DNA from: an uncultured Ignavibacteriota bacterium
GTDB lineage: Bacteria > Bacteroidota > Ignavibacteria > Palsa-1295
NCBI GenBank assembly: GCA_903900335.1
Contig: CAIUMP010000021.1
Span: 1 to 64,000 of the forward strand
Length of the DNA: 64,000 bases
Direction: 5' to 3'
Part shown: positions 40,041 through 48,698 of the stretch, in pieces
How positions within the stretch are numbered: position 1 is the stretch's first letter
Layout: each line of letters opens with the position of its first letter
The notes under the pieces: generated by a model
The model's input: the letters and a program-made list of their open reading frames with translations, nothing else
The model's database searches: none
What the model was told of the DNA's origin: nothing
Made by a program: the position numbers and the translations under genes

Positions 40041-41375
40041 ATGTCGAACAAGCTTGAGCAACAGGCATCCAGGGTATCTGTCGTCACCTTAGGATGTGAG
40101 AAGAACACGGTCGATTCCGAGGTCATCATGGGGATGCTCTCGCGTCGCGGATTGCGCATGGAGGAGGACGCAGAGAATGCGGATACCGTAATTATCAATA
40201 CCTGCGGATTCATTGACGTGGCCAAGAAAGAGTCCGTCAGCGCGATTCTGGAGGCCTTGGAGCTCAAGAAGCAGGGAATTGTGAAGAATGTGTACGTGGC
40301 CGGGTGCCTTTCGGAGCGGTACCGCGCCGACTTGGAGTCGGAATTGCCAGATGTGGATCGCTTCTTTGGCACTCAGGATTTTGAGCGTATCCTCGAATCA
40401 ATCCATCCCGATACCAGTACAGAACTCGACCTGAAGCGTGATCTCCTTGGGGAGCGCGTCTTGACCACCCCGCGCCACTTCGCATACATGAAGATATCAG
40501 AAGGCTGCGACAACCCTTGCTCTTTCTGTGCGATTCCAATCATGCGCGGGGGACACAGATCACGCTCGATAGAGGAGTTGGAGTTCGAAGCAATGATGCT
40601 CGCCGGGAATGGTGTCAAAGAGATTGTGCTCATCGCGCAGGACTCCACATATTACGGTCTTGATCTCTATGGAGATCGGACACTTGCCAAATTATTGACT
40701 CGCCTAACCAAAGTACAGGGCATCGAATGGGTACGCTTAATGTATGCCTATCCCGCCAAATTTCCGATGGATGTCTTGGACGTGATCGCAGGCGAAGAGA
40801 AGATCGCGAAGTACTTGGATATTCCGGTTCAACACGCCTCGACGAAAGTACTGAAGTCGATGCGGCGTGGCATCACCCGTCGTGCTACGGAGGATCTGAT
40901 TGGCAAGATTCGTGACAAAGTGCCTGGAATTACACTCCGCACAACACTAATAGCGGGCTACCCTGATGAGGGCGAGGCGGAGTATGCAGAGATGGAAGAA
41001 TTCGTCACGCAGATGCAGTTCGACCGGCTGGGTGTGTTCACCTATAGCTTGGAAGAAGGAACGACCGCGTTCCCTCTCGACGATCCAATTCCCCATACTG
41101 AAAAGCTTCGGAGGCAAGCACGCTTGTACGAGATTCAAGCGGACGTCTCGCTGGAGAAGAATATCAAGAAGATCGGGAGCATGCAACGAGTGCTGGTTGA
41201 ACGGCTTGAAGATGATGGAGATGGGGCATTTTACTTCGGTCGCACGGAGGCCGATGCGCCGGAGGTAGATAACGAAGTTCGTATTGAATCCTCATCGGAG
41301 ATTACGATCGGCGACTTTGTCCACGTCAGAGTAACGAGTGCAACGGAGCACGAACTTGAAGCCCAACTGGTATAA
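40041..41375 (+). CDS. rimO: Ribosomal protein uS12 methylthiotransferase
   Basis: Radical-SAM enzyme that methylthiolates the conserved Asp of ribosomal protein S12. The 444-residue protein has the N-terminal UPF0004 domain with Cys19 (TLGCEKN), Cys55 (INTCGFI) and Cys89 (AGCLSE) for the auxiliary cluster, the radical-SAM motif Cys156-x3-Cys160-x2-Cys163 (GCDNPCSFCAIP), and a C-terminal TRAM domain (about 380-444). TLGCEKNTVDSE and RSIEELEFEA favour RimO over MiaB. ATG 40041 is chosen from the family N-terminus; the frame is open upstream to 39912 and would otherwise overlap the divergent gene. Confidence 0.93.
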   Translation: MSNKLEQQASRVSVVTLGCEKNTVDSEVIMGMLSRRGLRMEEDAENADTVIINTCGFIDVAKKESVSAILEALELKKQGIVKNVYVAGCLSERYRADLESELPDVDRFFGTQDFERILESIHPDTSTELDLKRDLLGERVLTTPRHFAYMKISEGCDNPCSFCAIPIMRGGHRSRSIEELEFEAMMLAGNGVKEIVLIAQDSTYYGLDLYGDRTLAKLLTRLTKVQGIEWVRLMYAYPAKFPMDVLDVIAGEEKIAKYLDIPVQHASTKVLKSMRRGITRRATEDLIGKIRDKVPGITLRTTLIAGYPDEGEAEYAEMEEFVTQMQFDRLGVFTYSLEEGTTAFPLDDPIPHTEKLRRQARLYEIQADVSLEKNIKKIGSMQRVLVERLEDDGDGAFYFGRTEADAPEVDNEVRIESSSEITIGDFVHVRVTSATEHELEAQLV

Positions 41376-41394
41376 TGTGTGTTGTTGTCAGCAC

Positions 41395-42831
41395 ATGAAG
41401 AGACGCTCGATCCTCCTAACCGTTGCGGCTTCTTTTATTTTCATCTTGTCAGGCAATGTGTACCCATTGTTGGCTCAGCGCCACATGCCACCCCCGCAGG
41501 AACGGGTCGGACCTCCGTTTACATTCGACCTTTTGACCTTTAAGAGGCAGAGGGGTGGGGATGATAGCGTTCGGCTCGATATCTACATTGCGGTGCCGTA
41601 CCGATCGCTGGAGTTTCTTTATGCTGGCGATAAATACGTTTCGGATTATGCGACGAACGTAGAGATTACAAAGCACGCTGTGGATGATCAGGCATCCACC
41701 GCAGATAGGGTTTTTGATCGGTTTCAGCCGCACACGATACTTGAAACGACCTCGCAACACAAAGAACGCCTGGAGGCAGGAAGAGAGCACGCGGATGCAG
41801 CGCAGCTATCTGCGACGTTGGCCGCCAACGTAGATTATGATATACACCTCGCAGTTCGTGATCTCAACTCGAAACACGAGTTTGACACAACGCTAATCTA
41901 TCGCTCGCATGGCTTTCATACTGCGGCAGCAGCGTTAAGTGACCTGATGATCTACCGCTCTCGCAGAGGACAGCGTGTGCTGCCCCTTATTGGCCCCGAC
42001 GTAGCATCGTTGGACGGCGCGGAATCCGGCGTATTTGCTGAAGCGTATGAATTGCCTGCTGGAGTGAAGTATGGTCTGGTGACGGAAGTGATCGCAAGCA
42101 AGGCGGAACACCCGCCTTCAGAGACCGACCTTGTCGGCAGATGGGCAAACATAATCAGCGCACCCCTCAATGTTGATGCAGGCAGGACCGCGCCAAGTAC
42201 AGTTGATAGAATTCCTATCTTTCAAGGAATCTCATTTGATGATCTTTGGATAGGGCGGTACGAGCTACGGACGTACATTCTGCCTTCTGTGTCGGATACT
42301 GCACTGAAATTGCCGGACGAGCTTTCGAAACATGCGATAGCTCAAGGTGTCCGCCGTATTGTTGTTACTGCGGAGCGCGGTGTACCAATATCGGAACCGG
42401 ACATAGAGATGGCGATCGAGCAGTTGCGCATCATTGCAACCAGCAGAGAGTGGGACTCGCTAACATCCCCGCAGAATACAAACGATAAACGTGAGGCGAT
42501 CCTGGAGTTCTGGAGAAAACGAAACCCGGAGGCGCAAGAGCGATTCAATCGACCGATGCAGATTTTCTATGCGCGTGTCCAATACGCGAACGATCACTTC
42601 CATGGAGGTTTTGGAGAGGGCTGGAAGAGCGACCGCGGGCGGCTATATATTGCACTCGGCGCGCCTGACTTCGTAGATTGCCATCCGTATGAGGCCATGC
42701 AGAAGCCTTACGAAGTTTGGGAATACTCACGCTATCATACCCGCTATTACTTTGTTGATCAGTATATGCTCGGCGATTATCGCTTGTCTGGGCCTAGGCC
42801 ATCGTCAGGGACATTTGTCTGGGATAACTAA
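41395..42831 (+). CDS. Exported GWxTD-domain protein
   Basis: A 478-residue protein with a signal peptide (SILLTVAASFIFILSGNVY, cleavage near LLAQ). The C-terminal GWxTD domain is recognisable: IFYARVQYANDHF, FGEGWKSDRGRLYIALGAPD, and PYEVWEYSRYHTRYYFVDQ. The strictly named GWxTD motif appears here as GWKSD. The central part is beta-rich. GWxTD proteins are frequent in Bacteroidota, Ignavibacteriota and Acidobacteriota, probably in the envelope, without known activity. It begins 19 bp after rimO; ATG 41395 fits the signal peptide, whereas the open frame starts at 41338 inside rimO. Confidence 0.85.
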   Translation: MKRRSILLTVAASFIFILSGNVYPLLAQRHMPPPQERVGPPFTFDLLTFKRQRGGDDSVRLDIYIAVPYRSLEFLYAGDKYVSDYATNVEITKHAVDDQASTADRVFDRFQPHTILETTSQHKERLEAGREHADAAQLSATLAANVDYDIHLAVRDLNSKHEFDTTLIYRSHGFHTAAAALSDLMIYRSRRGQRVLPLIGPDVASLDGAESGVFAEAYELPAGVKYGLVTEVIASKAEHPPSETDLVGRWANIISAPLNVDAGRTAPSTVDRIPIFQGISFDDLWIGRYELRTYILPSVSDTALKLPDELSKHAIAQGVRRIVVTAERGVPISEPDIEMAIEQLRIIATSREWDSLTSPQNTNDKREAILEFWRKRNPEAQERFNRPMQIFYARVQYANDHFHGGFGEGWKSDRGRLYIALGAPDFVDCHPYEAMQKPYEVWEYSRYHTRYYFVDQYMLGDYRLSGPRPSSGTFVWDN

Positions 42832-42855
42832 TCAAGAGTTCGGAGATTTGCACTC

Positions 42856-44022
42856 ATGCCTAAGATATTACTAGCAGCGCTGCCGATCAACGGCGTCTTT
42901 ACCGCAACGGAAGCCGCGTCGCAACTTACCCGGCTGATCCGTGCTCATGATAGGACACTTGCTAATGATGACGTGGTGCAAATTCCCCTCGTCGATGGCG
43001 GTGACGGCACTATAGACTTTCTCGTCACACATTCGCTGGGTTCGTTTTTGGAAGTAGAAGCCACCGGAGGCAAGGGAGATGAGGTCGTTGTTCCGCTCGG
43101 GTTTGCCGGTGAAGACGGGAAATTGGCGGTGATCGAGTTGGCACGCGTGGCGAACGTCGGGCACATTGGGGGCGGGGGTACTACGTTTGGCATCGGTGAG
43201 CTTATTCGGGATTCGTTGGATGAAGGCGCATTCTCTGTGCTCTTGGGTCATGAGGAGCCGTTAGCTGCTGACGCAGGGCTCGGCGCCGTGGCGGCTTTGG
43301 GAGTCAAATTCTTAAACGCTGAAGGCTGGCCGATTGTGATGAATCAGCCCAATGTTGCGCTTTCTGATATCTGTGCCGTTGACGCCGCTGGCCGCAGCTT
43401 CGAGCTTCTCAGCTCTAGGTTCTTTGTCGGCCGAGCACAGAGTGCAGCTTCGAGTGCACCAACGCGGGAATTGCTCGCTGAACTTGAGCGGCTTTCCGCG
43501 ATATTCCTCCGCGATGCTTCCATTCATGCCAGCACGAAAACGTTGAGTGCGAGTGCTGTGGAGTTTGGGCTGCGCGCTTTCCTCGGGGCGGAAGTGCGCG
43601 ACGGAGGTGAACTGGTATTGGAAGCCTCCCGTGTTCTTGAGGCCGTCGCTTCGGGTGACTTTGAAACACTGTTCCTGTTTGCCAACGATCAGGGGCAACT
43701 TGCTGCCAGTCATGTTCAGATGCTGCTCACCGGGAGTGCAGGACAGATTAAGCATGTAGTTGTCATATTCAGTAAGAGCTTGGAGCAAGGGGAAGGGGCG
43801 CTTGTTCCATCCGGCGCGGTTTGTCATTCACTGCAAGATGTTAAGCTTTTTCAAGCTCCCGTACTGGAAGGAGCAAGCGCCGAGACAATTCGGCGTGATC
43901 TATTGATGCGACTGGAGAAGTTGGTGCCAAAACTGATGGCGGCTCGTGCAAAGCCTGATGTGACTGCAGACACTACGTCTGTCCCCAAATCATCACGCCG
44001 AAATGGCAAGCGAGAGTTGTAA
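42856..44022 (+). CDS. Glycerate kinase family (GlxK-like) protein with altered active-site motif
   Basis: A 388-residue homologue of type-1 glycerate kinase, which phosphorylates D-glycerate with ATP. Conserved blocks are present: IPLVDGGDGTIDFLV at about 43, LAVIELARVANV at 90 and TTFGIGELIRDSLDEGA at 109. However, the family motif GGSATNDGG that should follow is replaced by GHEEPLAADAG at about residue 131, with only the final DAG-x-GA-ALG part kept. The N-terminus also lacks the usual SFKGSLSA. The enzyme may therefore have another substrate or be inactive. ATG 42856 is 24 bp after the GWxTD gene. Family assignment fairly sure, reaction uncertain. Confidence 0.65.
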   Translation: MPKILLAALPINGVFTATEAASQLTRLIRAHDRTLANDDVVQIPLVDGGDGTIDFLVTHSLGSFLEVEATGGKGDEVVVPLGFAGEDGKLAVIELARVANVGHIGGGGTTFGIGELIRDSLDEGAFSVLLGHEEPLAADAGLGAVAALGVKFLNAEGWPIVMNQPNVALSDICAVDAAGRSFELLSSRFFVGRAQSAASSAPTRELLAELERLSAIFLRDASIHASTKTLSASAVEFGLRAFLGAEVRDGGELVLEASRVLEAVASGDFETLFLFANDQGQLAASHVQMLLTGSAGQIKHVVVIFSKSLEQGEGALVPSGAVCHSLQDVKLFQAPVLEGASAETIRRDLLMRLEKLVPKLMAARAKPDVTADTTSVPKSSRRNGKREL

Positions 44023-44734
44023 GATAGCTTTGAGCCAATCGAGACCTTGTAGTTCATCGAAGGTTACGTTGATGATTGCGCTGGTTTTGGCAACCACTGC
44101 AGTGCCAATATTCGCGCAGTCGGACTCCTCGCTTGCTGCTGTGCGAGTGCTGTCGAAGCATGCGATCATTTTTCCCATCTCGCTTCTGATCCCTGAGGGA
44201 ATCCGTGAAGGCTATGATATCCGAGCCTTCCTAGCAAGTCCCGAATTCGGACGATTTGATTCAACACACGCGCCGGAGGAGGCAATGGATGAAGTCTACT
44301 ACACAGCACTTGGCTACAGTCACGGTGCCTTGTCTTCAGCCCTTCTGGCAACGATGTTCGGGGTCATTGAGCATGAGCACATTCCAGTCGCATTCTTTGG
44401 CTCAGAGTTAGACATCCCGCTCACCAGCGAAAGCCACAGGCGCTTTCTTGAGCGATGGTCACATCTGCCAACCCACGTCTATCACACATCCGAAGATGAC
44501 AGGGACAAGCTACAACATTTCTTTGCGAGCGCGTGGTTAAAGGAGGCGCTTGGTATGGATTGGCTGGCGAAGCTATCGGGAAATCTGGTGGAGGTGGTTG
44601 AAGATCTATTCTTCGTAGGCGGATTTGAGGACCCTCGGGACGTTCATGCAAATCGAGATGGAATACGCTTTTCACTGGATGCTGAACGCAGGCTTGATAG
44701 CCGTCCATCCAAGGCCTTGACACGGAATCCCTAA
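44003..44734 (+). CDS. Exported protein of unknown function
   Basis: A 243-residue protein I do not recognise. The N-terminus (VTLMIALVLATTAVPIFAQ) is a signal peptide; with ATG 44003 the start overlaps the glycerate-kinase-like gene by 20 bp, whereas ATG 44072 would leave a very short n-region. The mature part has no repeats, no other membrane segment and no cysteine in the mature region. It contains a His- and acid-rich stretch near residues 118-128 (FGVIEHEHIPVAFFGSELDI) and a hydrophobic helix-like region HFFASAWLKEALGMDWLA near 168. The ending is NRDGIRFSLDAERR. Its position suggests co-transcription with the preceding gene. No function proposed. Confidence 0.7.
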   Translation: MASESCKIALSQSRPCSSSKVTLMIALVLATTAVPIFAQSDSSLAAVRVLSKHAIIFPISLLIPEGIREGYDIRAFLASPEFGRFDSTHAPEEAMDEVYYTALGYSHGALSSALLATMFGVIEHEHIPVAFFGSELDIPLTSESHRRFLERWSHLPTHVYHTSEDDRDKLQHFFASAWLKEALGMDWLAKLSGNLVEVVEDLFFVGGFEDPRDVHANRDGIRFSLDAERRLDSRPSKALTRNP

Positions 44735-44784
44735 GGGTGAACTTTCGGAAGCCTTTGTCTGGTTACTTTGAAAATTATTGACCA

Positions 44785-45246
44785 ATGGCAAAGCAATACT
44801 GGCTCTTAAAATCTGACGCAGAATCTTATTCTTTCGGCGATCTGAAACGTGATGGCTCGACGGCATGGACCGGTGTGCGAAATTATCAAGCGCGCAATTA
44901 CATGCGCGACGATATGAAGCCAGGTGACAAGGCATTCTTTTATCATTCAAACACAGATATTCCGGGGATCGTCGGGGTGTGCGAAATTGCCAGCACTTCA
45001 TTCCCGGATGACATGGCCTTCGACCCGAAGGACAGCCACTTCGATCCCAAATCCACCAACGAAAAGCCGATCTGGTGCGCGGTGGAAGTGAAGTATGTAA
45101 AGCATTTCAAGAATCCGATCACACTCGAAGAGCTTCGGAAGCTGGAAGGGTTGGAGAAGATGGTCATACTTCAAAAAGGCTCGCGTCTTTCGATTACCCC
45201 GGTTACAGAGGGGGAGTGGAAGGTTGTGATGGATGTGGCGAAATAG
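44785..45246 (+). CDS. EVE-domain protein (THYN1-like)
   Basis: A single-domain EVE protein of 153 residues, PUA/YTH-related fold; homologues bind modified bases, and THYN1-like forms occur widely in bacteria. Typical blocks: YWLLKSDAESYSFGDL, TAWTGVRNYQARNYMRD, GDKAFFYHSNTDIPGIVGVC and PIWCAVEVKYVKHF. The aromatic residues that line the modified-base pocket (Trp in TAWTGVRN and Tyr in FFYHS) are kept. A standalone EVE protein of this sort need not belong to a restriction system; none is nearby. Confidence 0.92.
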   Translation: MAKQYWLLKSDAESYSFGDLKRDGSTAWTGVRNYQARNYMRDDMKPGDKAFFYHSNTDIPGIVGVCEIASTSFPDDMAFDPKDSHFDPKSTNEKPIWCAVEVKYVKHFKNPITLEELRKLEGLEKMVILQKGSRLSITPVTEGEWKVVMDVAK

Positions 45247-45269
45247 GGGACCAAGCTTCAAGGGTCCGA

Positions 45270-46355
45270 TTACTCAGACAGGGCGATCGTCATCTTACTC
45301 ATCGCCAATAACACATTTTGCATATCCTCCGGAAGTGGGACCGACCACTCCATTAATTCATTCGTTGTAGGGTGGTGTAGCCGCAGAGCGCGGGCGTGAA
45401 GCGCTTGGCGTGGTAATTTAGTCAGCAGGTTTTCTACCCACTGCTTGAAGTGTGGTACGTCTTGCCTGGTGAGATTCATGGCGCGCCCCGAATAGACAGC
45501 ATCGCCGAAGACGGGATGTCCGAGGTGCTGCAAGTGAACACGAATCTGGTGGGTGCGTCCCGTTTGTAGTTTGAGTTCGACGAATGTAAATCCAAGAAAT
45601 TCCTCTAAAACAAAGTAGTCCGTAATGGCTACTTTGCCACCCTCATCTACCACGGTAAATCGCTTCCGATCCTTCGGATGACGTGCGATCTGCGTTTCTA
45701 TCCGGCCAAATTGTTGTTTGGGGTTGCCCCATACGATGGCATTGTAGATCCGATGCGCGGTGTGAAGGTAGAACTGACGAGCCAGATTGCGGTGGGCTTC
45801 TTCCGTCTTGGCTACGACGAGCAGACCGGATGTGTCTTTGTCGAGACGGTGGACGATGCCTGGCCGGTTGGGATCGCTCCCAGGGTGGGTGGCGCTGAAC
45901 TCAGAGATGTGATGCAGCAGAGCGTTGACGAGCGTGCCTGTGGTGCTCCCATGCGCTGGATGGACAACCATTCCCGGAGGTTTATTGACCACAAGCAGTG
46001 CGTTGTCCTCGTAAACGATATCAATGGGAATGTCTTCGGCCTGGGCCCGCATTCGCGGCGGACGCGGGATGGTGATCTGGAACAGATCCCCACCGCGCAC
46101 TTTGTAAGAAGACTTATCAAGCCTGACGCCGTTGACAGTAACAGCACCTGCCGCAATCGCATCATGGACCTTGGTGCGCGAGCTGTTTGCAATCATACGC
46201 GCAAGAAATTGATCAACGCGTTCAGGGCGCTCACCCTTGGGAACCGGAACTTCGAGGATACGCTCGGTAGCTTGGGTCGCTTCAAGCTGCTCTTGATCTT
46301 CCTCTTCCTGGCTTAGGTCGTCAAGGTCCCCAGCCAGATCATCAAGCGGTGACAT
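45270..46355 (-). CDS. rluD: RluA/RluD-family 23S rRNA pseudouridine synthase
   Basis: Converts uridines in 23S rRNA to pseudouridine. The 361-residue protein has an acidic N-terminal extension (about 1-30, DLAGDLDDLSQEEEDQE), an S4 RNA-binding domain (about 45-100: RVDQFLARMIANSSRTKVHD), and the catalytic domain with HRLDKDTSGLLVVAKT, in which Asp172 is the expected nucleophile. Later blocks LKTGRTHQIR-like (LQTGRTHQIRVHL) and GDAVY are intact. It overlaps lspA by 14 bp, as the last gene of the dksA-lspA-rluD run. It converges with the EVE gene 23 bp away. Confidence 0.92.
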   Translation of the reverse strand: MSPLDDLAGDLDDLSQEEEDQEQLEATQATERILEVPVPKGERPERVDQFLARMIANSSRTKVHDAIAAGAVTVNGVRLDKSSYKVRGGDLFQITIPRPPRMRAQAEDIPIDIVYEDNALLVVNKPPGMVVHPAHGSTTGTLVNALLHHISEFSATHPGSDPNRPGIVHRLDKDTSGLLVVAKTEEAHRNLARQFYLHTAHRIYNAIVWGNPKQQFGRIETQIARHPKDRKRFTVVDEGGKVAITDYFVLEEFLGFTFVELKLQTGRTHQIRVHLQHLGHPVFGDAVYSGRAMNLTRQDVPHFKQWVENLLTKLPRQALHARALRLHHPTTNELMEWSVPLPEDMQNVLLAMSKMTIALSE

Positions 46356-46953
46356 GGTCGTCGAGCTCGGTCGTGCCTACCATGTCGGCTGGATCTCTTG
46401 GATCAGCGAGAGGAAGAGCGGAAGGGTCGATCGCTGGTTCGGCGGTTTTATGTCTCATCATCAGAATGATGAGTAATGTCACACCGACAGTGACAGCAGA
46501 ATCCGCGACATTGAATACGGGAAACCAGTTCTGCTTGTATCCAAAATCGACAAAATCGACCACACGGCCGTAGAATAAGGGCTGCTCATGGAAGAACACG
46601 CCATAAAACACACGGTCGATCAGGTTGCCAACGGCGCCTCCAAGTATCAGAGAAAGCGCAATGCGCTCGCCAGTCAGGAGGCGAGCGAGATTATGTTTAA
46701 GGTACCAGAGAATCGCGATTGACGCGACGATCGAGAATACTGCAAAAACTACCTTGAACCCAGGAATCGTAATGCCAAACGCAATTCCCGCATTTTCGAT
46801 ATAGGTGATGCGGACGATGTCATCGATGAACTTCATCGAGCTGCCATACGGCATTCCATGGAAAGGAATGAAGTTCCATGGCGATCCCTTGACGAGCAGC
46901 TTTGTGAGCTGATCGACAGCGACGACGACGAGAGTGATCCAAAGCACGGCCAC
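46342..46953 (-). CDS. lspA: Lipoprotein signal peptidase (signal peptidase II)
   Basis: Inner-membrane aspartic protease that cleaves prolipoproteins. The 203-residue protein has four hydrophobic segments and the family motifs VDQLTKLL, ENAGIAFG, GGAVGNLIDRV, GRVVDFVDF (catalytic Asp133) and PVFNVADSAV (catalytic Asp151). It is about 40 residues longer than typical, owing to a loop insertion (residues about 30-45) and a polar C-terminal tail after 170. The start is GTG 46953, 21 bp downstream of the dksA-like stop. Consistent with its task, predicted lipoproteins occur in the window (51128-51553). Confidence 0.94.
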   Translation of the reverse strand: MAVLWITLVVVAVDQLTKLLVKGSPWNFIPFHGMPYGSSMKFIDDIVRITYIENAGIAFGITIPGFKVVFAVFSIVASIAILWYLKHNLARLLTGERIALSLILGGAVGNLIDRVFYGVFFHEQPLFYGRVVDFVDFGYKQNWFPVFNVADSAVTVGVTLLIILMMRHKTAEPAIDPSALPLADPRDPADMVGTTELDDHVTA

Positions 46954-46974
46954 GAAGTTTTCTTTTAAACGTGG

Positions 46975-47997
46975 TTAGTCTGCGCTTGCGACGGGGTCTT
47001 CGATCTCCCGGCCATTGGCATCCACGCTGAGTTTCTTCGCGTTGGCCTTATTCTTACAATCTACGTGCTTTTGCGTAATCGGCACGGCCTGGAGACGTCC
47101 CTTTTCAATCAGGCCACCACATACCATACAAATACCGTAGGTACCGCGAGTTATGCGTTCCAAGGCCTCATCCAGCTTCTTAATGTAGTCACTCGTGCGC
47201 TGGGCATGTAAGAACGTCTTTTCCCGCTCAGCGGCATCCGTGCCCTGCTCTGCAGTATGCATGGAGTAATTCTGGTTGTCCGCCTCGAATTCGCCGGAAG
47301 TGTCAAGGATATTCTGACTGAGGATGTCAAATTCCTCTTTTGCTTCTTGGCGCTGCTCGATGAGCAGAGCTTTGAAGGCCTCCAGATCCTTAGATCCGTA
47401 GCGCTCTTTAGCTGTCGCCAGAATCTCAGAATCGTTAGCGGTCAAACGCATGGGAGGTGCAGACTTAGAGGTGGCGCGAACAGCGCCAGGAGTGGAAGGA
47501 GTTGTCTTCTTGATGTCGGTAGATGCCATAGTTGAATTTCTTTTCGACGCAGCGGCAGTTCCGCCTGTCTTGGAGGACCCAGCCGCTGATTTCAGCGTAG
47601 CGGCGGAGGTAGCAGCGGCCCGGATGGAGGATCGTACACCGGTGGGTGCCGCAATTTTCGAACCCGTTTTAGAATTAGAAAGAGATTTCTTTTTAGGAGC
47701 TGGTGACTTCACCTTTGAAACCGCAGAGGAAGCCATCTTCTTTGGCGGTGCGGATTTCCGAATAACCTTCTTGGCGATCACCTGCTTTGGAGCGGCCTTT
47801 TTAGGGGCTGGTCTTGAGGCAGCACGTGTCGGTAGTTTGGATGTCGGCTTGCTAGCACGAGCGATTGGCTTCTTAGGCGCAACTGCCTTATTCTTTGCTG
47901 GCTTCGACGCAGCACTCTTCGATGAAACTACCTTCTTCGAAGGCTTGGATGCACCCTTCTTCGGAGACATCGCGACCTTTTTGGTTGATTTCGCCAT
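46975..47997 (-). CDS. DksA/TraR-type zinc-finger protein with long histone-H1-like Lys/Ala/Pro/Ser tail
   Basis: A 340-residue protein. Residues about 1-190 are low-complexity and very basic (many KK, AAPKK, SKP and PAPKK repeats), like histone-H1-type tails. Residues about 195-330 are a DksA/TraR domain: a coiled-coil region (LLIEQRQEAKEEFDILSQ ... TSDYIKKLDEALERI) and a zinc finger GICMVCGG...KHVDCKNKA. In that finger the third Cys of the usual C4 set is replaced by His, giving C-C-H-C, which can still bind zinc. DksA proteins act in the RNA polymerase secondary channel; the tail may bind DNA (inference). ATG 47997 begins MAKSTKK. An internal ATG at 47529 (MASTDIKK) could produce a short form. 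It leads the lspA-rluD unit. Confidence 0.85.
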   Translation of the reverse strand: MAKSTKKVAMSPKKGASKPSKKVVSSKSAASKPAKNKAVAPKKPIARASKPTSKLPTRAASRPAPKKAAPKQVIAKKVIRKSAPPKKMASSAVSKVKSPAPKKKSLSNSKTGSKIAAPTGVRSSIRAAATSAATLKSAAGSSKTGGTAAASKRNSTMASTDIKKTTPSTPGAVRATSKSAPPMRLTANDSEILATAKERYGSKDLEAFKALLIEQRQEAKEEFDILSQNILDTSGEFEADNQNYSMHTAEQGTDAAEREKTFLHAQRTSDYIKKLDEALERITRGTYGICMVCGGLIEKGRLQAVPITQKHVDCKNKANAKKLSVDANGREIEDPVASAD

Positions 47998-48698
47998 AGG
48001 TGTGACAATGGTTCGGAATACTGACCCTCGCCTCAAAAACAGAACATTCTGCGAGAAAGTCCTTATTTCTAAACGGATGAGTCAAAACACCCTTACGTGT
48101 GAAAGAATCCTGAAATTAGTATCGAGATCACGGAAAACAATCCTTCACCGTTCATCTCTCATCTTTTCCCCGCACTCCGCTCCCCTTACTCCGCAATCGC
48201 CATTTTTTTTTGCGTTTTAAATTCATAAAGGCACCACTTTCTTGAAAGGCAGACTTTCTAAAGGATGGATTTGTATATAAGAACTTGATGTGTGTGTCCG
48301 GAAACTGTTCATGAACGGACGTCCCCTCCCCGAAATTCTTAATTCTTAACTCTAAATTCCTAATTGAAAAGGGTGCCCCTATTCTCTCAATTGAGTGTTC
48401 ATTTAATGAACTCCCTCCCCCTCCCCAAATTCTTCATTCTTAATTTTCAATTCCTAATTGACAACGGGTGCCCGTCTCATTACCTGTAACATAACACATC
48501 CAAAACTCAAAGTCAAGAGCTTCCCTAATTTTTTGAGAATATTTTTCCCGCGTGGCTCGGTGTGCCCCCGCTCACGACCCTTGAATCCGTAATGACAAGA
48601 TAATAGGATGGGTGGTAATTTGGTAATAGCTCCCCACTAAGTTTACTCGCGTTCGATAACACAACACCTTTTTACACGAGCACAATTTCGAAATTACT
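47998..48698. other. Non-coding, AT-rich 701-bp gap between divergent genes
   Basis: No believable gene; frames here are short or run antisense into the dksA-like gene. The gap holds divergent promoters for the dksA-like gene and the phospholipase-like cassette, a T9 homopolymer near 48207, and an imperfect two-copy repeat at 48307-48483. Just before the start codon at 48699 the sequence is AT-rich with no Shine-Dalgarno motif. Confidence 0.6.
48307..48483. repeat. Two imperfect tandem copies of a ~90-bp AT-rich repeat with palindromic heads
   Basis: Copy A (48307-48396) and copy B (48397-48483) share the order GTTCAT-ATGAAC-type palindrome, CCCTCCCC, AAATTCTT-ATTCTTAA, AATTCCTAATTGA, and GGGTGCCC. 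The heads are GTTCATGAAC (48307-48316) in A and GTTCAT-TTA-ATGAAC (48397-48411) in B. The match is obvious by eye but not exact. Such paired palindromes could be operator sites or the remains of a repeat element. Confidence 0.7.

Noticed and set aside
44785-45246. EVE-domain protein as part of a modification-dependent restriction or defence system
   Set aside because: The protein is a single-domain THYN1-type form and no nuclease, methylase or helicase gene is adjacent.
47450-48220. Plus-strand frame of 256 codons opposite the dksA-like gene
   Set aside because: It is the antisense image of the Lys/Ala-rich tail, giving an artificial Ala/Phe/Glu-rich sequence.
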